5,002 nucleotides of DNA, taken from a bacterium. GTDB lineage: Bacteria; Chloroflexota; Dormibacteria; UBA8260; Bog-877. The position numbers and the translations under genes were made by a program. Below are positions 1-4,943 of this stretch, in pieces (the stretch's first letter is position 1; every line of letters starts with the position of its first letter). The notes beneath the pieces were generated by a model. That model was not told where the DNA came from, made no database searches, and was given only the letters and a program-made list of their open reading frames with translations. Where the stretch lies: contig JAKAWF010000281.1 in NCBI GenBank assembly GCA_021817025.1, positions 1-5,002 of the forward strand. Direction: 5' to 3'.

Positions 1-335
1 CTTCGGAGCGAATGCAGGATCGTGGCCAGCGTGCTCGCCTTCACCATCTGGCCGCGCTTGAAGGCGAGGAACTTTCGGAGCGTGTCGGGAGATGCGGCTT
101 CGATCGGAAGGTCCGGATATGCGCTTTGCAGCCACTGATGGTAGTTCCGAGCCCACTTGGCGTAGGTGTGGCCGGTGGCGGTCGAGCGATACTCATTCTC
201 TGTGAGGTGCTCTGTGAAGCGGTCGATCAGGAGCTCGAACGCTTCATCCGCCTGTTGACGTCCGCCGAGGCGGCGAACTGGCAGACCGCTGGCATAGCGG
301 GCTGGGCGCACAGGGATCGGCTGTGGCGTGGTCAA
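1..335 (-). CDS. Tyrosine recombinase/integrase, N-terminal part (cut by left edge)
   Basis: The reverse strand is open from an in-frame stop at 396-398 through the left edge, giving 111 codons plus two bases from the TTG at 335. Residues about 32-111 look like the helical core-binding (SAM-like) domain of phage-type integrases: an amphipathic opening (EAFELLIDRFTEHL), then THTY-like TGHTYAKWARNYHQWL, then SPDTLRKFLAFKRG and the typical KASTLATILHSLR ending. The catalytic domain with its R-H-R-Y residues would lie outside the window, so the class rests on the N-terminal domain only. The family cuts and rejoins DNA at att sites. TTG is chosen because GAGGGGAG (340-347) lies 4-6 bases upstream; an in-frame GTG at 353 is possible but has a poorer site. 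It probably mobilises or once mobilised the surrounding accessory DNA. A transposon-type tyrosine recombinase is the main alternative. Confidence 0.72.
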   Translation of the reverse strand, partial: MTTPQPIPVRPARYASGLPVRRLGGRQQADEAFELLIDRFTEHLTENEYRSTATGHTYAKWARNYHQWLQSAYPDLPIEAASPDTLRKFLAFKRGQMVKASTLATILHSLR

Positions 336-339
336 GTCG

Positions 340-347
340 CTCCCCTC
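340..347 (-). promoter_or_regulatory. Ribosome binding site deciding the integrase TTG start
   Basis: On the minus strand GAGGGGAG ends four bases before the TTG at 335. It is the best purine-rich match near any of the in-frame starts, and it supports TTG over the GTG at 353. Confidence 0.5.
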
Positions 348-353
348 GAGCAC

Positions 354-928
354 CCTGGTCTTGGCCCCCCCTTGGTGCGGCCCGGGCCCCGCACTTCATC
401 GGCATCAGAGCCCTCCAGCTCGTCCCTTTGGGCTGCGGACGGTACCCCCTCTTGCAAGGTGGAAGTCCCGCCGGGCCCACGACCGGGGGCCGTCAGGGCC
501 AGGGGCCTGCGGCCTGCGGTCCGGCAATCTGGTTGGCTGCGGAGCCCACGCTTACTCGCTCCGTAGGCCAGCCCCGCCCAGCTGCCGGCCCGACCGGAGC
601 TCGGCCCAGGCACTACACCTCGACCTGGCGTCCTGCCTCTTTTCCGCATCCCGTGGGCGTATTCTGCTTCAAGCTCTCATCTCTGCTGGGGAACCCGGGG
701 TCGACTTCGTCGGACGGCGAAGGAGATGGGGAAGCTCCGCTCCGCCTGGGATCACGGTGGGTTGTGCCTGAGAAGGCACTCTGCTCCGGCAACGGAACGC
801 CTGGACCCCGAGAGTCCGGTGGAGACCCCGGACCGCGGTCTGATCCAGAGCCCTGACCGGCCGCCTTGATCGGACGGTGATGGGGCGGCATGCGCTGCTG
901 ATCGACACCAACCCGAAGGAGACCGACC
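354..928. other. About 575 bases with no convincing gene
   Basis: Several frames are open here on both strands, but their translations are rich in Pro, Gly, Arg and Ser, have no recognisable domain and lack good ribosome binding sites. This is expected of non-coding DNA at this GC content. The stretch contains a C7 run (365-371), a perfect 10-base palindrome GACCGCGGTC (831-840) and an adjacent inverted repeat, GTCCGG at 814-819 against CCGGAC at 828-833. Lying upstream of an integrase, it could hold its promoter or an attachment site, but I cannot identify either. It may also be decayed gene sequence. Confidence 0.5.
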
Positions 929-955
929 ATGGCCAAGGTCACTGTCGCCAAATGA
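916..955 (+). pseudogene. Start of a disrupted plus-strand gene (eight codons left)
   Basis: AAGGAG at 916-921 lies seven bases before an ATG at 929, an excellent ribosome binding site. The frame reads MAKVTVAK and stops at TGA 953-955. That stop is formed by the first bases of the IS607 relic that begins at about 952. The simplest reading is that an ordinary gene began here and lost all but its first codons when the IS607 element, or a deletion around it, replaced the rest. Eight residues are too few to name the gene. Alternatively the ribosome-binding-like sequence is a coincidence, or this is a tiny leader peptide. Confidence 0.35.
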
Positions 956-990
956 ATGCCTTGTAGCCTCGCCCACTCCTTCAAGTTCAT
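952..990 (-). pseudogene. IS607-type tnpA serine recombinase, first 13 codons only (relic 1)
   Basis: From ATG at 990 the minus strand encodes MNLKEWARLQGIH. This is the opening of the MerR-like helix-turn-helix domain with which IS607-family serine transposases start. After codon 13 the similarity ends abruptly and the frame runs into unrelated low-complexity sequence, so the catalytic resolvase domain is missing. The second relic, at 3467-3562, continues this motif for about 20 more residues, which confirms the identity and fixes the break at 952. The gene cannot be functional. Confidence 0.7.
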
Positions 991-1029
991 CTCCGCCCAC
1001 CATATCGTGTCGTACGAGCAACTGTTCGC
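952..1029 (-). repeat. IS607 left-end relic, copy 1 (direct repeat of 3524-3600)
   Basis: These 78 bases match 3524-3600 in the same orientation. The first 31 bases (952-982) are identical. About ten differences, including one single-base gap, are spread over the rest. The repeat covers the 5' non-coding end of the element and the first tnpA codons. Similarity fades past about 1030. The copies start 2572 bases apart. Confidence 0.85.
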
Positions 1030-1234
1030 AACCCCCCTTCAATTCGGCCAGCGGGAGCTCGCGATCCAGCTCCGACCCAAAGGGGTAAGGATGCCGGGCC
1101 CGTGCCCACCCTCACCGAAGCCCACACCGGCGGGGTCCGGCCACCAGCGCCCCCTGGGCCGGCTGAGGCGATCTCAGAAGCGTACCGTCCCCCGCCAAGA
1201 GGGCGGCCGCAGCGCTGGCCCGAACGCCGCGTCA

Positions 1235-1255
1235 CGACTAGTGTTAGACTAGTCG
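1235..1255. promoter_or_regulatory. Operator: perfect inverted repeat in the toxin-antitoxin promoter
   Basis: CGACTAGT (1235-1242) and its exact reverse complement ACTAGTCG (1248-1255) flank a five-base spacer, GTTAG. The repeat overlaps the predicted -10 box and ends two bases before the antitoxin ATG. Phd/YefM antitoxins repress their own operon by binding such palindromes, usually with the toxin as co-repressor. Its position here would block RNA polymerase directly. The role is inferred; the symmetry is seen. Confidence 0.75.
1242..1250 (+). promoter_or_regulatory. Extended -10 promoter element of the toxin-antitoxin operon
   Basis: TGT at 1242-1244 followed by TAGACT at 1245-1250 matches an extended -10 element (TGn plus TAnnnT). 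No good -35 box is visible 16-18 bases upstream. A start seven or eight bases downstream of the box would fall at 1257-1258, that is at or one base before the A of the antitoxin ATG. This predicts a leaderless transcript, consistent with the absence of any ribosome binding site before that ATG. Confidence 0.5.
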
Positions 1256-1257
1256 CA

Positions 1258-1497
1258 ATGGACATAGGAGCGTACGAGGCGAGGACCCACCTCTCGCACC
1301 TCCTAGATGAGGTGGCGAGGGGCCGGCACTTCACCATAACCAAGCACGGGGTTCCGGTTGCCCTGCTGGCTCCGCCGGGCCCTGGCCATCCCGCGGAGTC
1401 CCCACAGGCGACCTTGGCGGCCCTGAGGGAGTTCCGGCGAGGTCTCACCCTGGGCGAGCTCGAGCTGGATGCACTGATCCAGGAGGGACGCCGGTGA
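1258..1497 (+). CDS. Antitoxin of Phd/YefM type (VapB role)
   Basis: This 79-residue protein is expected to neutralise the PIN-domain toxin encoded directly downstream and to repress the shared promoter. Residues 1-38 carry the conserved Phd/YefM fold signature: MDIGAYEARTHLSHLLDEVA, then RGRHFTITKHGVPVALLAP, forming the DNA-binding dimer half. The C-terminal part (about 50-79), with an AALREFRRGLTLGELELDAL segment, is the likely toxin-wrapping tail. The usual family length is about 75-95 residues. The reading frame is open further upstream to an ATG at 1102, but that part has no family similarity and would place the operator inside the gene, so 1258 is preferred. The stop overlaps the toxin start as GTGA, indicating translational coupling. 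Confidence 0.88.
   Translation: MDIGAYEARTHLSHLLDEVARGRHFTITKHGVPVALLAPPGPGHPAESPQATLAALREFRRGLTLGELELDALIQEGRR
1481..1486 (+). promoter_or_regulatory. Ribosome binding site of the vapC toxin gene
   Basis: AGGAGG, a full Shine-Dalgarno match, lies inside the end of the antitoxin gene, seven bases before the GTG at 1494. It decides the GTG start. It contrasts with the antitoxin, which has no such site. Confidence 0.8.
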
Positions 1498-1907
1498 CGT
1501 TCGTCCTCGATGCTTCGATTGCGCTCGCGTGGTGCTTCGCAGATCAGACGACTCCGATCTCCGAGTCCGCCCTGGATCGGCTGGGTCACGAAGACGCGCT
1601 GGTGCCTGGACTTTGGGCTCTGGAGGTTGCCAACGTGCTCGTCTCGGCGGAGCGGCGAGGCCGGCTCAACCCAGCCCAGACCGCGCGCTTCCTGGAGCTT
1701 CTCAGCCAACTTCCCATCACGGTCGAGGAGATTGGGCGCGACGCCATCCTCACCACCGTTGTAGACCTGGCGAGGTCAACTGGGCTGACCGCGTATGACG
1801 CTTCGTACCTGGCGCTCGCGGCGGCCTCCGGGGTGCCGTTGGCGACCCGCGATGCGGCCCTGCGACGGGCTGCCGTCGCGTTGGGTGTGGACTTGGTCAC
1901 GCCTTAA
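1494..1907 (+). CDS. vapC: VapC-type PIN-domain ribonuclease toxin
   Basis: This 137-residue protein is a PIN-domain toxin. The family comprises Mg2+-dependent RNases that cut specific RNAs (tRNA or rRNA sites) and arrest growth when the antitoxin is lost. The four acidic metal ligands can be placed: Asp6 in TFVLDASIALAW, Glu44 in GLWALEVANVL, Asp102 in TAYDASYLALA and Asp120 in PLATRDAALRRAA. The length is normal for VapC and the gene looks intact. It starts at GTG, overlapping the antitoxin stop by four bases, so it is the second gene of a two-gene operon under the operator at 1235-1255. The RNA target cannot be read from the sequence. The pair may stabilise the surrounding mobile DNA, which is inference from the integrase and IS neighbours. 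Confidence 0.92.
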   Translation: MTFVLDASIALAWCFADQTTPISESALDRLGHEDALVPGLWALEVANVLVSAERRGRLNPAQTARFLELLSQLPITVEEIGRDAILTTVVDLARSTGLTAYDASYLALAAASGVPLATRDAALRRAAVALGVDLVTP

Positions 1908-1921
1908 GAGGGCCGCTTGGA

Positions 1922-1959
1922 GGCGGGCGGGAAAGTGCTGAGGGTCGTTCCCACCTGCC
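1922..1959 (+). terminator. Stem-loop after vapC, possible terminator without U-tract
   Basis: GGCGGG (1922-1927) and GGGAA (1929-1933) pair with TTCCC (1948-1952) and CCTGCC (1954-1959). One C/A mismatch separates the two halves, one pair is G-U, and the loop is 14 bases. It lies 15 bases after the vapC stop. No T-run follows on either strand, so it would be a GC-rich hairpin of the kind seen in actinobacteria. It stands between formerly convergent genes and may have served both. Confidence 0.45.
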
Positions 1960-1960
1960 C

Positions 1961-1992
1961 GACCTAAGGGCCCTCCGCTAAATAACCTGGTC
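1961..1992 (+). repeat. ISAzo13-family terminal inverted repeat, left
   Basis: Thirty-two bases pair with the reverse complement of 3235-3266 at 25 positions. Shared blocks are CCTAAGG near the outer end, CCGC in the middle and AATAACCTGGTC at the inner end. The inner end lies only five bases from the transposase stop codon. Confidence 0.85.
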
Positions 1993-1997
1993 TGGCC

Positions 1998-3215
1998 CTA
2001 ACTTAGCTGCGGCGGTGGCGAGGGATGCACGGTGTAGTTCCACTCCCCATGGAACTGGTGGGGTGTGACTGGCACCGCAGCCAACTCGGCAGGAGCCACC
2101 TTGATGCCCAAGGGATAGGCGTCAGTGTCACGGTGGGCTTGCACCCGCAATCCCTTGCTGTTAGTGGTGGCACCGATGAGGTTGACGACGACCTCGTGGC
2201 TGGTCAGTGGTCGGCCTCGCCAGTTCATCGTAATGGCTGAAAAAAGCCGATGCTCGACCTTATTCCACTTAGACGTGCCGGGCGGGAAATGACAGACAGT
2301 GATGGCCAAACCGGTGCGCGCGGCGAGTCGGCCCAGCTCCACTCTCCACAGTCGCAGTCTATAGCCGTTCGACCCACCCGCGTCGGCGGTGACCAACAAA
2401 CGCGTGGCCTCCGGGTAAGCCCGGGAGCCCACCATGTCCCACCAGCGACCGATGGTCGCCACCGCAAACGCAGCCGTGTCATGGTCACTGCCGACCACGA
2501 CGAAACCCTCGTTGACCGCGATGTCATAGATCCCGTAGGGGATGGCCTTACCGACGGTGGGGTCGGGAAAGTCATGCACGTCGACTCGCTCGGGCCGGCC
2601 CTTGGGTTGGTATTCCTTGCCGCCGTTGGCACGTTGACCCACAACCTCCTTCTTCTTGGCATCCACGCTGATCACCGGATTGCCACCGCGCAGATGCTCG
2701 GCCACCTGTGTGCTGAGGTACACGAACTGAGCATCCCGGTCCTCGTGTTGGGTCCCCTCGAGCTGCTTGGCATTGGCCTGCAGCGAGTAGGCCATCTCCC
2801 GCAACAACCGACCGACCGTGTCGGGACTGACCTGGTGGCCCGCTGCCTGCAGCGTCTTCGCCAGGTTACCGGTCGACTTCGACGTCCAACGCAGCGGACA
2901 CATCGGATCTCCCCGGCTCGTCGGCTCCACCAGCGCATCCAACTCGGCCCAAAGCTTCGGATCCTTGGTGATCAACGGCTTGCGTCCGGCGCCCGGGCGA
3001 CGAACGCGCGCCGTCACATCCACTCCCGCGTCGACTTCCGCGACCGCCTTCTGTACGGTGGTGCGGCTCATCTGTGCCGCTCGAGAGACCCACGCAATTC
3101 CACCGCGGCCCAACGCTCGCGCCTGTGCACCGGCGAGTAGCCGCCGCTGACGCTCGTCCAGCGCGGGCAGCACCGCCCCGAAGATCCCGCTCAATGCTGC
3201 CTCGGTGACCTCCAT
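1998..3215 (-). CDS. ISAzo13-family DDE transposase
   Basis: This 405-residue protein is the transposase of the enclosing element and is expected to cut and join the element ends by a DDE mechanism. Residues about 17-65 form a helix-turn-helix region (RGGIAWVSRAAQMSRTTVQK), followed by an Arg/Gly/Pro linker (GAGRKPLITKDPKLW). The catalytic core shows Asp185 in VISVDAKKKE, Asp278 in LLVTADAGGSNGYR and Glu321 in PPGTSKWNKVEHRLFS. It also has family hallmarks PYGIYD, NWRGRPL and a C-terminal FHGEWNYTV. The length fits the family and no frameshift is seen. ATG at 3215 has only a weak ribosome binding site (GGCGG directly before it), consistent with the low expression typical of transposases. The class is secure from these motifs; transposition activity is not shown. 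Confidence 0.95.
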   Translation of the reverse strand: MEVTEAALSGIFGAVLPALDERQRRLLAGAQARALGRGGIAWVSRAAQMSRTTVQKAVAEVDAGVDVTARVRRPGAGRKPLITKDPKLWAELDALVEPTSRGDPMCPLRWTSKSTGNLAKTLQAAGHQVSPDTVGRLLREMAYSLQANAKQLEGTQHEDRDAQFVYLSTQVAEHLRGGNPVISVDAKKKEVVGQRANGGKEYQPKGRPERVDVHDFPDPTVGKAIPYGIYDIAVNEGFVVVGSDHDTAAFAVATIGRWWDMVGSRAYPEATRLLVTADAGGSNGYRLRLWRVELGRLAARTGLAITVCHFPPGTSKWNKVEHRLFSAITMNWRGRPLTSHEVVVNLIGATTNSKGLRVQAHRDTDAYPLGIKVAPAELAAVPVTPHQFHGEWNYTVHPSPPPQLS

Positions 3216-3234
3216 CCGCCAACACTACCATAGC

Positions 3235-3266
3235 GACCAGGTTATTATGCGGTCCGTCCTTAGGGC
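3235..3266 (-). repeat. ISAzo13-family terminal inverted repeat, right
   Basis: This is the partner of 1961-1992, on the upstream side of the transposase and 19 bases from its start codon. The transposase promoter is therefore probably inside or overlapping this repeat. The inner twelve bases (AATAACCTGGTC read inward) are identical to the left repeat. Confidence 0.85.
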
Positions 3267-3275
3267 CGTCGCCGA

Positions 3276-3291
3276 CTCTGACCACTCAGAG
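3276..3291. repeat. Perfect short hairpin at the end of the gene fragment
   Basis: CTCTGA (3276-3281) and TCAGAG (3286-3291) are exact inverted arms around a CCAC loop. The right arm contains the stop codon of the minus-strand fragment that ends at 3286. It is ten bases outside the IS end. No T-run follows, so a terminator role is only possible. Confidence 0.4.
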
Positions 3292-3480
3292 CGCAAGCAA
3301 CTGCTGGAGCTGAGCGTAGTTCGGCCCCGAGGCCTTCGCTCCGGAGGCGGTGAATGCGGGGCTGAAGCCATGAGCAGAGCCGAGAGCCCAGGTCGGTAGT
3401 TCTGGTCCGTGGGCTCGTTCGGCCTCACGCAGTCCTGCCATTACATGTTCGAACAACGCAAGCGCTAACACGCGCGGGCA
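3286..3480 (-). pseudogene. Unrecognised C-terminal gene fragment
   Basis: The frame ending at TGA 3286-3288 looks coding, with a natural mix of residues: LALALFEHVMAGLREAERAH, then GPELPTWALGSAHGF and a terminal ASGPNYAQLQQLLAL. An ATG at 3495 exists in this frame, but it lies in the IS607 relic and has no ribosome binding site. The fragment therefore seems to be the 3' end of a gene whose 5' part was lost where the IS607 relic joins, near 3470. I do not recognise the family. Before the ISAzo13 insertion its end would have faced the end of vapC across about 90 bases. It could also be a chance open frame. Confidence 0.4.
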
Positions 3481-3562
3481 CCGGCCGCTTTCCATCTCGG
3501 AACCAACGGTATGCGGTCACCGGATGAATGCCTTGTAGCCTCGCCCACTCCTTCCAGTTCAG
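3425..3562 (-). pseudogene. IS607-type tnpA serine recombinase, N-terminal relic 2
   Basis: From CTG at 3562 the minus strand reads LNWKEWARLQGIH, then PVTAYRWFRDGKRPVPARV. This is the MerR-like helix-turn-helix head of an IS607-family transposase, including the usual AYRWF recognition helix and the RPVPAR turn. After about residue 32 (base 3467) the expected continuation is replaced by unrelated sequence, and the frame stops at 3425-3427. The start is CTG where relic 1 has ATG. No resolvase catalytic Ser or Arg residues are present anywhere in the window. This copy is longer inward than relic 1 but has lost its start codon. Confidence 0.75.
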
Positions 3563-3600
3563 CTCCGCCCAGCATGGGCATCGTACGAGCGGCTGTTCGC
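3524..3600 (-). repeat. IS607 left-end relic, copy 2 (direct repeat of 952-1029)
   Basis: This 77-base partner of 952-1029 has the same orientation. It includes the 5' non-coding end (with CGTACGAGC and CTGTTCGC shared by both copies) and the first tnpA codons. In this copy the tnpA sequence continues leftward to about 3467 before the similarity to the family ends. Confidence 0.85.
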
Positions 3601-3776
3601 GGCACCCTCTTGTTCGCTGGCAAGTCGGCCGCAGCCATCGCGAGACCCGGGGCCGGCCGGCCCTCCTCCGTCGCGGCGCCGCTCACTGCCGGCCCCCCCC
3701 AACCGCTCGCTGGTCGCGTCACCCTCAGCCCTGAGGCGCGGTCCTCGGGCCTGACTCCGACCGCGAAGGGCTTCGG

Positions 3777-4826
3777 TCAGCTGTAGTAGCCCAGGACGTC
3801 GATCACGACATCCGTTGAGCCGGCGTAGTTGTAGAGGGTGACGCCACCGCTCGAGTTGAGGGTAGCGACGACCAGGTTGGGCACCGTCATCCCCGCGGCC
3901 CAGTTGAGGTTGGATGCCAGCGGCCTGGTCCCAGCCGGGAAGACCGTGAGGTAGCCGGACGAGGTGGTGTTGGTGGCGGTGACGTTCAGAACCACCGCCT
4001 GGGCGCTGGACGGCACCCCTGCCAACCCCGTCACCTGCACGGCCATGGTGCTGTTGGCGGTCATGGTGTGGCCGGTGCATTGGTTGGCGGGGCCGGTCCC
4101 GGTGCGGGTGTCGCAGATCCGCGTCGGGGTCGCCAGCGCGTCGAACTCCGCACCGGTCGCTCCCGCCTGGGTGAAGTAGCCCATGGCATCGATCACCACG
4201 TCGGTCGATCCGGAGTGGTTGTAGATGGTGACGCCGCCACTGGAGTTGAGCGCCGCCACCACCAGGTTGGCCACCGTGCCCCCGGCCGCCCAGTTCAGGT
4301 TCGAGGCGGTTGGCGGTGTCCCCCCCGGGAACACGGTGAGGTAGCCGGGTGCCGTGGTGTCGGTCGCGGTCACGTTCAGCACCACGGCCGTGGCGGTCGT
4401 GGGAACCCCGGCCAGCCCGGTGATCTGGACACCCATGGTGCTGTTGGGGCCCATGGTGTGCCCGGTGCACTGGTTGGTGGGCCCGGTCCCGGTGCGCGTG
4501 TCGCAGAGCCGGCTGGGGTTGAGGCCGTTGTACAGCCCCGCCCCCGCGGCGGCCGCGGCGGCCACGTAACCCTCGACATCGATGACCACGTCCGCAGAGC
4601 TGGCGTTGGTCACGACCGCGACCTGGCCCCCGGCGCTGAGCCCCACCTCGACCGAATTGGCCACGGTCTCGCCCTTGGTGAAGTTGAGGTTGGACGCCAG
4701 CGGGGCCGACTGGCCCGCCGGATACACGCTCAAGTATCCGGCGCTGGCTGGGTTGGCCACCGTCACGTTCAGCACCACCGCGCTGACCCCGCTGCTGGGG
4801 ATCCCCGGCAGTCCCGCCACCGCCAC
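3777..4826 (-). CDS. Secreted repeat protein, C-terminal part (three Cys-Asp-Thr-Arg repeats)
   Basis: This frame encodes about 350 residues ending in DVVIDVLGYYS. It belongs to a repeat class common in actinobacterial extracellular proteins: each unit runs from RICDTRTGTGPANQC through VTGLAGVP, AVVLNVTAT, GYLTVFPAG, ASNLNWAAG and VVIDVxGYY. Units 2 and 3 are 130 residues apart, units 1 and 2 are 137 apart, and an Ala-rich linker (VAAAAAAGAG) follows unit 1. Two Cys per unit (CDTR and NQC) suggest a disulphide outside the cell. The GTG at 4826 is only the first available start after a stop at 4944-4946. It lies inside unit 1, has no ribosome binding site, and the unit's conserved beginning (PIRICDTRPG) is encoded upstream of it. 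The real gene probably began beyond the right edge and is broken, or the stop is a sequencing error. The signal peptide is not in view and the function is unknown; adhesion or surface layer is a guess. Confidence 0.8.
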   Translation of the reverse strand: MAVAGLPGIPSSGVSAVVLNVTVANPASAGYLSVYPAGQSAPLASNLNFTKGETVANSVEVGLSAGGQVAVVTNASSADVVIDVEGYVAAAAAAGAGLYNGLNPSRLCDTRTGTGPTNQCTGHTMGPNSTMGVQITGLAGVPTTATAVVLNVTATDTTAPGYLTVFPGGTPPTASNLNWAAGGTVANLVVAALNSSGGVTIYNHSGSTDVVIDAMGYFTQAGATGAEFDALATPTRICDTRTGTGPANQCTGHTMTANSTMAVQVTGLAGVPSSAQAVVLNVTATNTTSSGYLTVFPAGTRPLASNLNWAAGMTVPNLVVATLNSSGGVTLYNYAGSTDVVIDVLGYYS

Positions 4827-4943
4827 ATCGAGAGGGGTGCCGGCGGCCAGGGTCTTCCCATCGCACTGCGCCGCGGCCCCGGACAGACCGGACGGGTTGC
4901 CCGGCCGGGTGTCGCAGATCCGGATCGGGGACAGCGGCGAGTA
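3780..4943 (-). repeat. Tandem coding repeat, three units of about 390-411 bases
   Basis: The TCGCAG anchor (the CDTR codons on the minus strand) recurs at 4111, 4501 and 4912, giving spacings of exactly 390 and of 411 bases. Units 2 and 3 are also close at the DNA level around 4070-4120 and 4460-4510, suggesting fairly recent duplication or gene conversion. Unit 1 is more diverged (GLSGAAAQC in place of GPANQC). Confidence 0.85.

Larger units (their letters stand above)
1961..3266 (-). mobile_element. Complete ISAzo13-family insertion sequence (about 1306 bp)
   Basis: The element carries one transposase gene filling nearly its whole length, bounded by terminal inverted repeats at 1961-1992 and 3235-3266. 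The repeats match at 25 of 32 positions without gaps. Taking 1962-3265 as the exact ends, the flanks are CCG (1959-1961) and CCG (3266-3268), a possible three-base target duplication, although a chance match is easy in GC-rich DNA. The intact gene and recognisable ends suggest a recent, possibly active insertion. It sits between the end of vapC and the end of the fragment at 3286, without interrupting the toxin. Confidence 0.85.

Noticed and set aside
450..560. Faint resemblance to the structured 5' part of a group II intron (TGCAAGGTGGAAGTCC)
   Set aside because: No domain V, no reverse transcriptase and no consistent boundaries are visible; a short string alone does not support it.
12..566. 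Plus-strand frame of 184 codons at the left edge
   Set aside because: It is antisense to the integrase N-terminus; the minus-strand translation has clear integrase features while this one has none.
613..951. Extension of the IS607 relic 1 frame into a 125-residue protein
   Set aside because: Beyond codon 13 the sequence is unrelated, low-complexity and not resolvase-like, so it is an accidental fusion.
1102..1257. Upstream extension of the antitoxin to an ATG at 1102
   Set aside because: The added 52 residues are Pro/Arg-rich with no family match and would bury the promoter and operator in the gene.
2250..3140. Plus-strand frame of 296 codons
   Set aside because: It lies wholly antisense to the well-supported transposase and has no recognisable domain.
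3440..3465. GTTCGAAC resembling a tRNA T-loop
   Set aside because: No acceptor, D-arm or anticodon stems can be built around it.
3601..3776. Possible small gene between the repeat protein and IS607 relic 2
   Set aside because: No frame has a ribosome binding site or domain; it has a C8 run at 3693-3700 and looks like intergenic DNA, with no clear terminator.
3780..4943. CRISPR-like regular spacing
   Set aside because: The period is about 390 bases and lies in a coding frame; these are protein domain repeats.
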